A DNA stretch of 64,000 nt, taken from assembly GCF_006864135.1 (NCBI RefSeq), contig NZ_SADV01000003.1, positions 62,001 through 126,000 of the forward strand. Reading direction: 5' to 3'. This document shows positions 1-7,788 of this stretch, one piece after another. Position 1 is the stretch's first letter. Each line of letters starts with the position of its first letter. The notes under the pieces are model-generated. The model was given only the letters and a program-made list of their open reading frames with translations. It searched no databases and was not told the DNA's origin. This DNA is from Lysinibacillus sphaericus (lineage in GTDB: Bacteria; Bacillota; Bacilli; Bacillales_A; Planococcaceae). A program made the translations under genes and the position numbers.

Positions 1-265
1 AAACAACGATATCGTACATTTCATGTAGCTCTCGAATATACTCATCTCCAAGCTATAATAACAGTATTTTCCTTGATTTCCCCCAACAATGATGCTGCAA
101 CCTTTTATACAAGCTAAGCGTTGCGAAATATTAGACTGATTGCCTTTAAGTTCCTCAACAATCTAACGGAACAGTTTTATTCCTATCATTAATACATTCT
201 AAAATTTGAAGTCTTATCTTATTTGAAATTCATGTAATTTTTAAATCGATAAAATTATGTGTCAT
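1..265 (-). pseudogene. ArsR-family regulator remnant, runs off window edge
   Basis: Read on the minus strand from an ATG at 265 with a GGAGAAG site just upstream. Pieces in different frames spell an ArsR/SmtB winged-helix protein: SNKIRLQILEC, then EELKGNQSNISQRLACIKGC with a GKYCYYSL wing, then DEYIRELHEM. In-frame stops (for example TGA before ISNKIR) and at least two frame changes break it, so no functional regulator is made. It is divergent from the FAD oxidoreductase at 398, the usual position of a cognate repressor. The 3' end lies outside the window. The family call rests on the motif order only. Confidence 0.7.
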
Positions 266-300
266 AAATTCTTCTCCAATTCATACTAGATGAAAGTTAC

Positions 301-368
301 TTGACGTGTGAGATGGAGTTGTTATAATGATGTTATTATATGAATATATGAACAAATGAACATATATT
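301..368 (+). promoter_or_regulatory. Promoter and ArsR-like operator of the FAD oxidoreductase
   Basis: TTGACG at 301-306 and TATAAT at 323-328 are 16 bp apart. Just downstream, 337-368 carries ATATGAA/GAACATAT repeats around ATATGAACAAATGAACATAT, which resembles ArsR/SmtB (CzrA/CadC-like) operators. The presumed repressor gene next door is decayed, so expression may now be constitutive. The operator assignment is inference. Confidence 0.5.
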
Positions 369-397
369 AACTTTATAATAGAAAGTGGGATAAAGAT

Positions 398-1438
398 ATG
401 TTAGATATTATTGTAATTGGTGCTGGGCAAGCTGGCTTAACCATCGGATATTATTTGCAACAAGGAGGCTATAATTTTGTAATATTCGATGGAGAAAAAA
501 GAATTGGGGATACATGGAGAAATAGATATGATTCCCTGATCCTATTTACACCTAAATCATATAGTTCACTGCCAGGGATGAGATTAGAAGGAGATAAAAA
601 TGCATTGCCTACAAAGGATGAAATCGCGGATTATCTTGAAGCATATGCTAAACGTTTTCTGTTACCGGTGAAAATGGAGACTACTGTACATAAAGTTCAA
701 AAAATAAAAAGTACATTTGAAGTCACTACTGATAAAGGAATATTTCATTCTAAACATGTTATCATCGCATCTGGTGCTTTTCAGAAACCGTTCATTCCTT
801 CAATTTCCGAAAGTCTTTCGCAAGAGGTATTTCAAATTCATTCCTCCCAATACCAATCACCTAAAATGATTCCAGATGGTCCCGTTCTTGTCATTGGAGG
901 AGGGAATTCGGGTACACAAATTGCGACTGAACTTGCAGAGAATCATGATGTAACTATTGCTATTAGTCATCCATTTAAATTTTTACCACTTAATATTATG
1001 GGCAAGAGCATTTTTTACTGGTTAGAAAAGATTGGTCTCTTGTATGCAGGAACGGATACAAGGCGCGGATCATGGTTTCGAAAACAAAATGACCCTATTT
1101 TTGGCCTTGAATTAAAGCATCTGATTCGTAAAAAGAAAATAACTATTAAACCAAGGGTCATAAAAACACTAGGCACAGAAATAATGTTTAATGATCATAG
1201 CAAAAGAACCGTGCAAAATATTATTTGGTCAACAGGATTTGTACCTGACTACAAATGGATAGACATAGACGGAGTTTTAAATGCAAATGGTTTTCCTCTT
1301 CATAAAAGAGGATTGAGTCCAATACAAGGGTTATATTATATTGGACTACCGTGGCAACATCAAAGAGGATCGGGACTTATTTGTGGAGTAGGGAAAGATG
1401 CTGAGTTTTTATACTCGGTTCTGAAAAAGATGATTTAA
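398..1438 (+). CDS. FAD-dependent NAD(P)-binding oxidoreductase (flavin monooxygenase-like)
   Basis: A 346-residue flavoprotein of the CzcO/YhfW-like monooxygenase group. The N-terminal GAGQAGL (about residues 8-14) is the FAD Rossmann loop, and GGGNSG (about 167-172) is a second dinucleotide-binding loop for NADPH. IIWSTGF near residue 278 matches the late ATG-type motif of these enzymes. Length fits the family. It is preceded by a sigma-A-like promoter and an ArsR-like operator, divergent from a decayed ArsR gene, and followed by a terminator, so it appears monocistronic. In related genomes such genes sit beside arsenic or metal loci; the substrate cannot be told here. Confidence 0.8.
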   Translation: MLDIIVIGAGQAGLTIGYYLQQGGYNFVIFDGEKRIGDTWRNRYDSLILFTPKSYSSLPGMRLEGDKNALPTKDEIADYLEAYAKRFLLPVKMETTVHKVQKIKSTFEVTTDKGIFHSKHVIIASGAFQKPFIPSISESLSQEVFQIHSSQYQSPKMIPDGPVLVIGGGNSGTQIATELAENHDVTIAISHPFKFLPLNIMGKSIFYWLEKIGLLYAGTDTRRGSWFRKQNDPIFGLELKHLIRKKKITIKPRVIKTLGTEIMFNDHSKRTVQNIIWSTGFVPDYKWIDIDGVLNANGFPLHKRGLSPIQGLYYIGLPWQHQRGSGLICGVGKDAEFLYSVLKKMI

Positions 1439-1605
1439 GTTTTTGAATTTCGCCCTTGCGTAATTGATAATTGAATCCCCATTCCATATACCTTTCATTG
1501 GGACACTCTTATTAAGAGAAACATGGAAAAAGAATCAATTTCCTTTAAGGTTATTTCGAATAAACAAAATCATATCAATTGCATCAGAGTGGCACAAAAC
1601 TAGCG

Positions 1606-1645
1606 AAAAAAGGGAAATCGTGCTGTTCGATTTCCCTTTTTGTTT
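1606..1645 (+). terminator. Rho-independent terminator after the FAD oxidoreductase
   Basis: AAAAAGGGAAATCG at about 1607-1620 pairs with CGATTTCCCTTTTT at 1628-1641 around a 7-nt loop and runs into T residues. The 73-codon frame overlapping it (1464-1685) has no other support. Confidence 0.8.
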
Positions 1646-1860
1646 GACTAAGTCATTCTATTTTCTTTACCCTTTGCTATGTTAATGGCAGTGTATTTTC
1701 GGAGATTTACTACTATATAACGCAAAGCAGATTTCGTTTTTTACCTTTTATTTTCCAAGGACAGAAAATCAAGTGAAACGGAAATTATCCAAATATAGAT
1801 TCCTTCATGATATTTATAGGAATCTATAACTCCCTTTTTCTGTACTAATATTTTATCTGA

Positions 1861-2259
1861 TTACCACTTTCTACCTTGATTGGTTTTCCAGTCATACGGC
1901 AAGATTTCTTTCAATAAAACAAACGTGTCATTTTCAACCTCTACAACAGCTTCTAAATTTTCTATTGAAAGCTGACTGATCAACTCTCGGCATCGTCCAC
2001 ATGGTGGAACAGCATTTCCTTCCGAGTCAACTGCAACAAAAGCTTTTATTTGATATTCGCCATTTTTCAACATGTCTGCAACCGCTGCATGCTCTGCACA
2101 AAAACCCATAGAACAAGCTGTATCAATACTAATCCCTGTGTAAATATTACTATCTACAGTTTCAACAGCTGCACCAACACTCCCATACTGAACAAAATCA
2201 TTTAATTCTGTTGGCGAAGTAACTGCAGTTGCAATTTTTTTTAATTCTTTATGATTCAT
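1861..2259 (-). CDS. Cytidine deaminase-family protein
   Basis: A 132-residue zinc deaminase. CAEHAAV (about residues 53-59) supplies the first zinc ligand and the catalytic Glu, and PPCGRCREL (about 85-93) supplies the two further Cys ligands. The length equals the homotetrameric bacterial cytidine deaminase type, which converts (deoxy)cytidine to (deoxy)uridine in pyrimidine salvage. AAGGAGG sits 8 nt before the ATG. It stands alone rather than in the usual era/ybeY context, and TACSMGFC is unlike housekeeping Cdd (usually SYP...C), so a divergent or blasticidin-S-deaminase-like member is possible. Confidence 0.8.
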   Translation of the reverse strand: MNHKELKKIATAVTSPTELNDFVQYGSVGAAVETVDSNIYTGISIDTACSMGFCAEHAAVADMLKNGEYQIKAFVAVDSEGNAVPPCGRCRELISQLSIENLEAVVEVENDTFVLLKEILPYDWKTNQGRKW

Positions 2260-2279
2260 AAGTATGAACCTCCTTTTCT

Positions 2280-2670
2280 AAAAACGTGACATCGATTCTT
2301 CAACAATACTTAAAGTTAGATTCTCAAGAATAGTGTAATTTTCACTAAAAAAGCAAAAAATTTGAACTACACTGTACTTATAATTGCACTATTAGAGAAG
2401 CGCGACCTGCATTATCTGTTAGACCCGTAAAGAGATGGTAGATCGTGACATAATGAGTGAGATTTTTGATTGTACGCTACTTCTCTAAGTTATAGCACGA
2501 AAATGGTAAAGCCATTCATCAAGAGTCATGTTCATTACGGTTTTCACCATTTAGTTCAGCGTTACTGATATTTATATCAACTGTTGCTTCCAATGGGACA
2601 AAGCCATCAGGGCGCTATTCACTTTAACAGTTTGTAGAAAACCTTACAAATATTGATTTTTAAAATCAAC
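2280..2670. other. Gene-poor stretch with a possible coding relic
   Basis: No intact gene in this 390-bp gap. On the minus strand, 2614 down to 2519 reads as a 31-residue open segment containing PDGFVPLEATVDIN and ending NEHDS-stop. It is protein-like in composition but has no start signal and a stop directly upstream, so it looks like the tail of a lost gene. I do not recognise the family. Confidence 0.3.
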
Positions 2671-3288
2671 TTATTTTATATCCTTCACCATATAGTACCA
2701 TTCCTTTTCATTGAATAGAAAATGCCAGACGAAACTATTTTCTTGTAAATGAGTACGGAATGATATTTTCTCGTATAAATCCTTGGCCCTTTGATTTTTA
2801 CCAGAAACGTGTAAACTTAGCCTAACAAGAAGTGGCTCTCCTTGTACAAAATCTTGCGCCCACTGCATTAGCAGCTTTCCAACTCCTTTGCTTCGATGGT
2901 CAGGATGGACAACAACATCGGCAATATAACATTCTCCGTACTTTGGTTTATAGTCAAATAAATATAGGCCAATAGACATTTTAAACACGTTCCATTTTCC
3001 AAAACTTTTAAAGCTCCTCCAAGGAAAATTACTTTGTTTATTCTTTATGTTAGTTTCTAACTTTATTTTAATAGATATTGTTCCGATAACCTCTCCATCT
3101 TGCAATGCTACCATTCTTTGGCTTGCTGGATCAATGGGAGTACACGCAAAAAGCTTTTCGAAAAAAAGAGCTAGATCTCCATCATTCATATTTGTTAAAG
3201 TTTGAAATTTCCCTCGAAACGCGTGAACATATAATCTGCTGACCTGAGGATTGTACTTAGGTTCCATAGGTTCAATTGTTATTGGCAT
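2671..3288 (-). CDS. GNAT-family N-acetyltransferase
   Basis: About 206 residues with a GNAT fold. IADVVVHPDHRSKGVGKLLM (about 124-143) holds the V-x-P-x-x-R-x-x-G-x-G acetyl-CoA loop, followed by LSLHVSGKNQRAKDLYEKISF, the conserved N-x-x-A-x-x-x-Y segment. The ATG at 3288 is chosen because AGGTG lies 6 nt before it; upstream in-frame starts sit on top of that site. It begins 12 nt beyond the end of the agmatine deiminase gene, so the two are probably co-transcribed from the 19-bp-spacer promoter at 4464. That pairing suggests an amine or polyamine substrate, but this is inference from context. Confidence 0.8.
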   Translation of the reverse strand: MPITIEPMEPKYNPQVSRLYVHAFRGKFQTLTNMNDGDLALFFEKLFACTPIDPASQRMVALQDGEVIGTISIKIKLETNIKNKQSNFPWRSFKSFGKWNVFKMSIGLYLFDYKPKYGECYIADVVVHPDHRSKGVGKLLMQWAQDFVQGEPLLVRLSLHVSGKNQRAKDLYEKISFRTHLQENSFVWHFLFNEKEWYYMVKDIK

Positions 3289-3300
3289 TCTCATCACCTA

Positions 3301-4329
3301 TCACTTTTTTCTAACTGGTTGTTGTTGCGTCACACAATGAATCATCCCACCATGCTGATAAAGCGACCTAACATCAATACCAACTACTTTACGCTCAGGA
3401 TAGAGTTTTTGGATGATTTCATTTGCTATTTTATCATTAGGATCATTATAGTTAGGGACCAACACCACTTTATTCCCTATATAGAAGTTTACATACGAAC
3501 CTTTTTCATTTATGTCTTTCCCATCTTCTAAAGAGATATCTTGTTTACTAAGGGGCAAATAGACATATTCATAAGGCTCACCTGAAGTATTTTTGGCATT
3601 TAACAATATTTTAATATCCTTCGTTGATAGGCCCCATTCGGCCAAATCATTTTCTGAGAAAGTAATGATTGTTTTTTGGTCGTAAAACTTAGCAAATCCA
3701 TCAATATGAAAATCAGTAATATCTACGCCAGGAACTCCGTCTAGCCAGATAAAATTTGTCACGTTAAGGCTGCTGAGATATTTTTCAATTTCCGCTTCGG
3801 ATAAGTTAGGATTTCTGTTTTTGTTGACGACAGAGCTTTTCGTTGACAAAAAGGTCCCGTTGCCGTCCAGCTCCATTGCTCCACCTTCAATAACTAATCC
3901 GTTCATATCAATTCGTTCAATGGCTAACTCCCGACTGATACGTTCACTTATCAAAGCATCCTTTGCAAAAGGAGTTTTCTCCCCCCACCCATTAAAATTC
4001 GGGCCCCAGATTTTTAAATTTTTATGTTGATCATACACAAAAATCGGGCCATTATCTCTTGACCACACATCATCAGTAGGAGCAATAAAGAAATCAATCA
4101 TATTCAAATCAATACCTTGACCTCTTAAAATATTTGTAATTTTATCTTTTTCAGTCTGGTTGTAAGCAACAATATGAACTTTTTCACCTTCACTTAATGC
4201 AGCTGCCATCTCAATCCAAATATGCTCTATTTCTTGTCTATAGTCATCGCCATATGTGTAGCCATGAGGCCATTGTAACCAAGTGCCTTCATGTTCATTT
4301 TTTTCATCTGGAAATGTATATTTTTCCAC
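3301..4329 (-). CDS. aguA: Agmatine deiminase (peptidyl-arginine-deiminase family)
   Basis: A 342-residue member of the agmatine deiminase family, which turns agmatine into N-carbamoylputrescine and ammonia. Diagnostic blocks appear in order: TWLQWPHG near the N-terminus, DDVWSRDNGP (about 86-95), EGGAMELDGNG (about 148-158), DFHIDGFAKF (about 206-215) and the terminal GGMIHCVTQQQP with the nucleophilic Cys. The usual GGGNIHC is shortened to GGMIHC. It starts at GTG 4329, 8 nt after AAGGAGG. It is followed directly by a GNAT gene and preceded by a MerR-type promoter at 4464-4494, so it may be induced by an amine or toxic cation. Confidence 0.9.
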   Translation of the reverse strand: MEKYTFPDEKNEHEGTWLQWPHGYTYGDDYRQEIEHIWIEMAAALSEGEKVHIVAYNQTEKDKITNILRGQGIDLNMIDFFIAPTDDVWSRDNGPIFVYDQHKNLKIWGPNFNGWGEKTPFAKDALISERISRELAIERIDMNGLVIEGGAMELDGNGTFLSTKSSVVNKNRNPNLSEAEIEKYLSSLNVTNFIWLDGVPGVDITDFHIDGFAKFYDQKTIITFSENDLAEWGLSTKDIKILLNAKNTSGEPYEYVYLPLSKQDISLEDGKDINEKGSYVNFYIGNKVVLVPNYNDPNDKIANEIIQKLYPERKVVGIDVRSLYQHGGMIHCVTQQQPVRKK

Positions 4330-4463
4330 AATTCATACCTCCTTAACATTGTGATATCGTTCTTTTGGACACATCCGCAAATAATTGATATGCATAGTGT
4401 AGCTAATCAAATTTTCCTATTAGTTCCTCCGACACTACTTACTCCAGCTAAGAGTATGGCCAT

Positions 4464-4494
4464 ATTATAGTGCTTCACACAGTGTTAAACTCAA
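4464..4494 (-). promoter_or_regulatory. MerR-type promoter, site 1 (agmatine deiminase-GNAT)
   Basis: On the minus strand: TTGAGT (4494-4489), a 19-bp spacer TTAACACTGTGTGAAGCAC, then TATAAT (4469-4464). The spacer carries an imperfect 7-1-7 dyad. This architecture matches four other sites at 12912, 14605, 24576 and 33606. A 19-bp spacer with a dyad is typical of promoters untwisted by MerR regulators. The agmatine deiminase start is about 135 bp downstream. Confidence 0.75.
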
Positions 4495-4577
4495 GGGGCA
4501 AATCGAAATGAAATTGATTGCTCTTCAATGCCGTTCAGCCACAAGGTCAACGGTAATTACCTTGCCTTTATTTCATA

Positions 4578-4620
4578 AAAAGAAAAATCTTGCTACTATT
4601 TAAGTAACAAGACTTTAAAA
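4578..4620 (-). terminator. Terminator after the LysR gene
   Basis: On the minus strand AAAGTCTTGTTACT pairs with AGTAGCAAGATTTTT around a short AT loop and ends in T residues. It lies between the LysR gene stop and the promoter of the agmatine deiminase operon. Confidence 0.7.
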
Positions 4621-4630
4621 AACATTTTAT

Positions 4631-5518
4631 TTAATCAACTATAGCCTCCTGTTTTCTTATCCAACTCTCAGTAATCTCTGTGAATTTTTTAACTGCAGGT
4701 GAAATAGGCGTTCTGATTGCTAATCCAATCGTTCGTGATTGCGCTAATTCAAGTGGGATGACCTTGATGGAATCCAGATCTTTAGGGATAATCATTTCAG
4801 GTAAAATGCTAATACCTAAATTATTTTCAACCATAGAAAAAATAGAATTTTCATTCATGTTTTCGAATCGAATATTTGGCGCAATGTTGTTTTCTTTAAA
4901 AAATAACTGTATATCATCAAAGCATTGATAGGTTGGCATAATGAAGGGAGTATTTTCTATATCTTCAACCGATAGATATTTGTTGTTATGTAAAGGTGAT
5001 TGCTCTGATACTACACATAAAAGTGGCTCAGTCTTTAACTTTACAATTTGAAATGAATGTAATGAAGTCGTTTTATTATTAATAAAACCACAATCAACTT
5101 CACTATTTAGTAACCATTTTTCTATCTCAGCATAATTTCCTTCAATTAGTTGAATTGCTATATTAGGATATTCCTTCCCCATTTCCTTAATAATAAAAGG
5201 AATCCAGTTTGTAGATATGCTACTAAATACCCCTACCTTTACCGTTCCTTTATTCAAGCCGTTAATAGCGTTTACTTCCTGCTTTAACATATCGTTATAA
5301 TATAGAATCTCCCGAATAGTAATTAATAAATCTTTCCCATCCTGAGTTAGCTTGATTGCTGAGTTATTACGAATAAATAAAGGAAAGTTAAACTCTTTTT
5401 CTAAACTAGTAATAGCATGACTTACTGCAGATTGCGTTAATCCCAATTCTTCCGCTGTTTTTGTAAAACTATTTACCTCTGCTGCTTTACTAAAAATTTC
5501 ATACTTCACTAAACTCAT
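4631..5518 (-). CDS. LysR-family transcriptional regulator
   Basis: About 295 residues. The N-terminal winged helix (about 1-60) reads MSLVKYEIFSKAAEVNSF followed by LGLTQSAVSHAI, the classic LysR recognition helix; the rest is a periplasmic-binding-like effector domain. The start at 5518 is preferred over an upstream ATG at 5581 because GGGGTG lies 7-8 nt before it and it gives the usual LysR N-terminus. It is divergent from the SDR gene at 5637 with about 120 bp between starts, so it probably controls that enzyme and itself. The effector is unknown. Confidence 0.85.
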   Translation of the reverse strand: MSLVKYEIFSKAAEVNSFTKTAEELGLTQSAVSHAITSLEKEFNFPLFIRNNSAIKLTQDGKDLLITIREILYYNDMLKQEVNAINGLNKGTVKVGVFSSISTNWIPFIIKEMGKEYPNIAIQLIEGNYAEIEKWLLNSEVDCGFINNKTTSLHSFQIVKLKTEPLLCVVSEQSPLHNNKYLSVEDIENTPFIMPTYQCFDDIQLFFKENNIAPNIRFENMNENSIFSMVENNLGISILPEMIIPKDLDSIKVIPLELAQSRTIGLAIRTPISPAVKKFTEITESWIRKQEAIVD

Positions 5519-5636
5519 CGTTGACACCCCAAGAAATTTTTTCATGTACTTCATTATAATTATTCGCTGTATTAATGGCAATCATGTACTTATAATCAGA
5601 TTAAATTTAATAAATGATTAAAAGGAGCTGTATGAA

Positions 5637-6392
5637 GTGAAAAAAATTTTAATTACAGGAGCTGCTGGGAAGATTGGTCAACATATAACGAATACTTTAA
5701 TGGAACATACAAACTATCAATTAAGACTGGCAGATATTAATTTATTGCCTTTAAGAAAATTTAAGAAGTCGTCAGATCATGACGTTATTTATCTAGATGT
5801 ATCTAGTTTAGAGGCATGTCAGGAAGCTTGTAAAAACGTAGATATTGTTATCCATTTAGCAGGAGATCCTTCTCAAAATGCAGATTTTTATAGTTCTTTA
5901 TTAGAAAATACTATTAAAGGTTCATACAATATTTTTAAAGCTGCATCAGATAACGGTGTATCTAGGGTCGTAGCTGCTTCCAGTGCTCAAGCAGTTGAAG
6001 GTTATCCACTAGACTTCCAGGTAACCGATTCTTCACCAGTTAGACCAAAGAATATGTATGGGGTTAGCAAATGTTTTGTGGAAGCATTAGCATCATATTT
6101 CGCTTATGAGAAACAGTTACAAAGTATCGCTATCCGTATTGGTGCTTATGACGATTACAAGCCTGAGGGTCAGCCACTTTCAGCTCGAGACATGAGTGCC
6201 TATATAAGTCCAGAAGATTTTAGTGATCTTCTCCTTAAGACGATTACCACTAAAAATCTACCACCCTTCTCCATCTTACATGGTATATCAGATAATCGTT
6301 TTAAACGTTTAAATATTGAAGAAACAAAAAGATTAGTAGCATATACTCCGTATTCAGATGCGTTCAAATTGAGCGGAATTCAGTTTTTTTGA
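5637..6392 (+). CDS. NAD-dependent epimerase/dehydratase (extended SDR)
   Basis: A 251-residue short-chain dehydrogenase/reductase. ITGAAGKIGQ (about 5-14) is the G-x-x-G-x-x-G NAD loop, VIHLAGDP (about 70-77) is the conserved NAG-like strand, SSAQAVEG carries the catalytic Ser, and YGVSK (about 141-145) is the Y-x-x-x-K catalytic pair. The layout resembles uronate dehydrogenases and sugar epimerases. It starts at GTG 5637, 9 nt after AAAGGAG. It is divergent from a LysR regulator and followed by a small basic ORF at 6432. The substrate is unknown; the LysR partner suggests induction by a metabolite. Confidence 0.85.
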   Translation: MKKILITGAAGKIGQHITNTLMEHTNYQLRLADINLLPLRKFKKSSDHDVIYLDVSSLEACQEACKNVDIVIHLAGDPSQNADFYSSLLENTIKGSYNIFKAASDNGVSRVVAASSAQAVEGYPLDFQVTDSSPVRPKNMYGVSKCFVEALASYFAYEKQLQSIAIRIGAYDDYKPEGQPLSARDMSAYISPEDFSDLLLKTITTKNLPPFSILHGISDNRFKRLNIEETKRLVAYTPYSDAFKLSGIQFF

Positions 6393-6431
6393 CCGTTAGA
6401 AATTGCCTATATATATTAAGGAGGATTTTCT

Positions 6432-6560
6432 ATGAAGCGTTTTGCAAAAAACACCAAAACGGCACAGATTAACCACTCAAAACAGCTAGAAACTAAAAAG
6501 AAAAAGACTTTTAATGACTACTGGAATGAAATGATTAAAGCTCTTATTGCTACTAAGTAA
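6432..6560 (+). CDS. Small basic protein, 42 residues
   Basis: ATG at 6432 follows AAGGAGG with ideal spacing and opens a 42-codon frame ending in TAA. The product is Lys-rich (MKRFAKNTKTAQ at the start, KKKKTFNDYWNEMIKA later) with a C-terminal amphipathic helix and no membrane segment. It lies 39 bp downstream of the SDR gene and ahead of a terminator at 6678, so it may be the last gene of that transcript. No family recognised. The ribosome site and compact frame make it a credible gene despite its size. Confidence 0.5.
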   Translation: MKRFAKNTKTAQINHSKQLETKKKKTFNDYWNEMIKALIATK

Positions 6561-6677
6561 ATAAAATGCTCATTGAATCAAATGTATCGATTTTTATAAA
6601 TCTACAATCGTAAAGCTAAAAAAGAGGAAAAAACCCGAATTATCAATATCTGATTAATTATTAAGCGTGTTTCTAGC

Positions 6678-6730
6678 AAAAAAGGTCTGTTCAGATTGTA
6701 AATAACCTCTGAATTCGACCTTTTCTTTTC
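6678..6730 (+). terminator. Terminator between SDR unit and convergent LysR
   Basis: AAAAAAGGTC plus TTCAGA (6678-6694) pair with TCTGAA plus GACCTTTT further on, followed by CTTTT. The long stem lies between convergent genes and could serve both strands. Confidence 0.6.
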
Positions 6731-6769
6731 GACTTAAATAAAACTATTTTGATATGACATTTAAATCGT

Positions 6770-7654
6770 TCATTTTAATATAGTTCTTGCCAATTCGATA
6801 AATTCCTTCATTGATGGTGAAATCCATTTCTCCTGATGCCACAGCATTTGAGTGGCAAATCGTATTTCAGATAAATCCCAAGGTAAAGTGATTAGTTCTC
6901 CCCGCTCCAACTCTTCCTTAAGCGACATTTCAGGAAGTAAGGCAATACCTAGTCCAACCATTGTACATTGTTTAATGGCCTCTACACTATTAAACTCTAG
7001 TTCGGTCAAGCTGTCGGCCCCTTTTCTTAATAATGTGCGATAGAAGAAAGTTCGGTAAGAGCAACCCTTTTCACTTAGTAGAATATGCTCTCTGTTAAAA
7101 TCTTCTATGCTTAATGTAGAACATGTAGCTAATGGATGGTTGGGGGATACTACCATAAGAAAAGGTTCATCCATTAAAAGCTCGGTATGAAGATCCAAAG
7201 AGATGATAGGTTCATCCAGCATAAAGACCACATCGACATTCCCTTCCCTCAGACTCTGTTTCAAATTGTGACTAGACAAAGGCCTAAACAAAAGACGAAC
7301 GTGCGGATATCGTTCGCGAAAAAGCCGGAGTAATGCAGGTAACCGGTATGTACAGAGCACTTCGTCTGCACCGATTGTAACCGTACCCGTTAATTCTCCA
7401 CTTTGACTCGAGACATACCGAGCCTCCTCTATATCATTTAAAATTTTGTTGGCATAGGGTAATAATTGCTGGCCAGCTTCTGTTAAGACGACACTTTTGC
7501 CTAAGCGATCCAGCAGCTTGACTCCCAATTCTTCCTCTAAAGCCTTAATTTGCATAGTTACAGTAGACGGAACATAGTTCAATACTTCCGCAGTGCGGCT
7601 AAAACTGCGTGTGAAAGCAAGCGTCCAAAATGTTTTAAGTTGGCGAATTTCCAT
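6770..7654 (-). CDS. LysR-family transcriptional regulator
   Basis: About 294 residues. It starts MEIRQLKTFWTLAFTRSFSR, with an LNYVPSTVTMQI recognition helix where many LysR proteins have the S-x-V-S/T pattern, followed by an effector domain with GLGIALLPE near residue 235. ATG 7654 is chosen because AAGAGGTG is 8 nt upstream; an earlier frame start at 7678 lacks a site. It is divergent from the MetX-like hydrolase at 7789. A perfect 11-bp inverted repeat (7691-7725) lies between them and is its likely operator. Confidence 0.85.
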   Translation of the reverse strand: MEIRQLKTFWTLAFTRSFSRTAEVLNYVPSTVTMQIKALEEELGVKLLDRLGKSVVLTEAGQQLLPYANKILNDIEEARYVSSQSGELTGTVTIGADEVLCTYRLPALLRLFRERYPHVRLLFRPLSSHNLKQSLREGNVDVVFMLDEPIISLDLHTELLMDEPFLMVVSPNHPLATCSTLSIEDFNREHILLSEKGCSYRTFFYRTLLRKGADSLTELEFNSVEAIKQCTMVGLGIALLPEMSLKEELERGELITLPWDLSEIRFATQMLWHQEKWISPSMKEFIELARTILK

Positions 7655-7690
7655 TGAGACAGCACCTCTTAACTTCAAAATAATTGAACA

Positions 7691-7739
7691 TTACGATCAA
7701 AAACGTTTCGTTGATTTGATCGTAACAGTACCGTAAAGT
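7691..7739 (+). promoter_or_regulatory. LysR operator and promoter of the MetX-like gene
   Basis: TTACGATCAAA (7691-7701) and TTTGATCGTAA (7715-7725) form a perfect 11-bp inverted repeat with a 13-bp centre. TTGATT (7711-7716) and TAAAGT (7734-7739), 17 bp apart, form a plus-strand promoter that overlaps the right arm. A LysR protein bound here could control both divergent genes. Confidence 0.65.
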
Positions 7740-7788
7740 AAAAATCAAGCTTCAACACCAAATCTTGTATAACGAAGGAGAATCACAT

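Noticed and set aside
1464-1685. 73-codon plus-strand frame after the FAD oxidoreductase
   Set aside because: It crosses the terminator hairpin, has no ribosome site and no protein-like motif.
1794-1829. ATAGATTCCT...AGGAATCTAT inverted repeat near the cytidine deaminase end
   Set aside because: Stem without a T run on either strand; too weak to call a terminator.
7765-7788. Longer N-terminus for the MetX-like gene
   Set aside because: The AAGGAG site is ideally spaced for ATG 7789, inside that extension.
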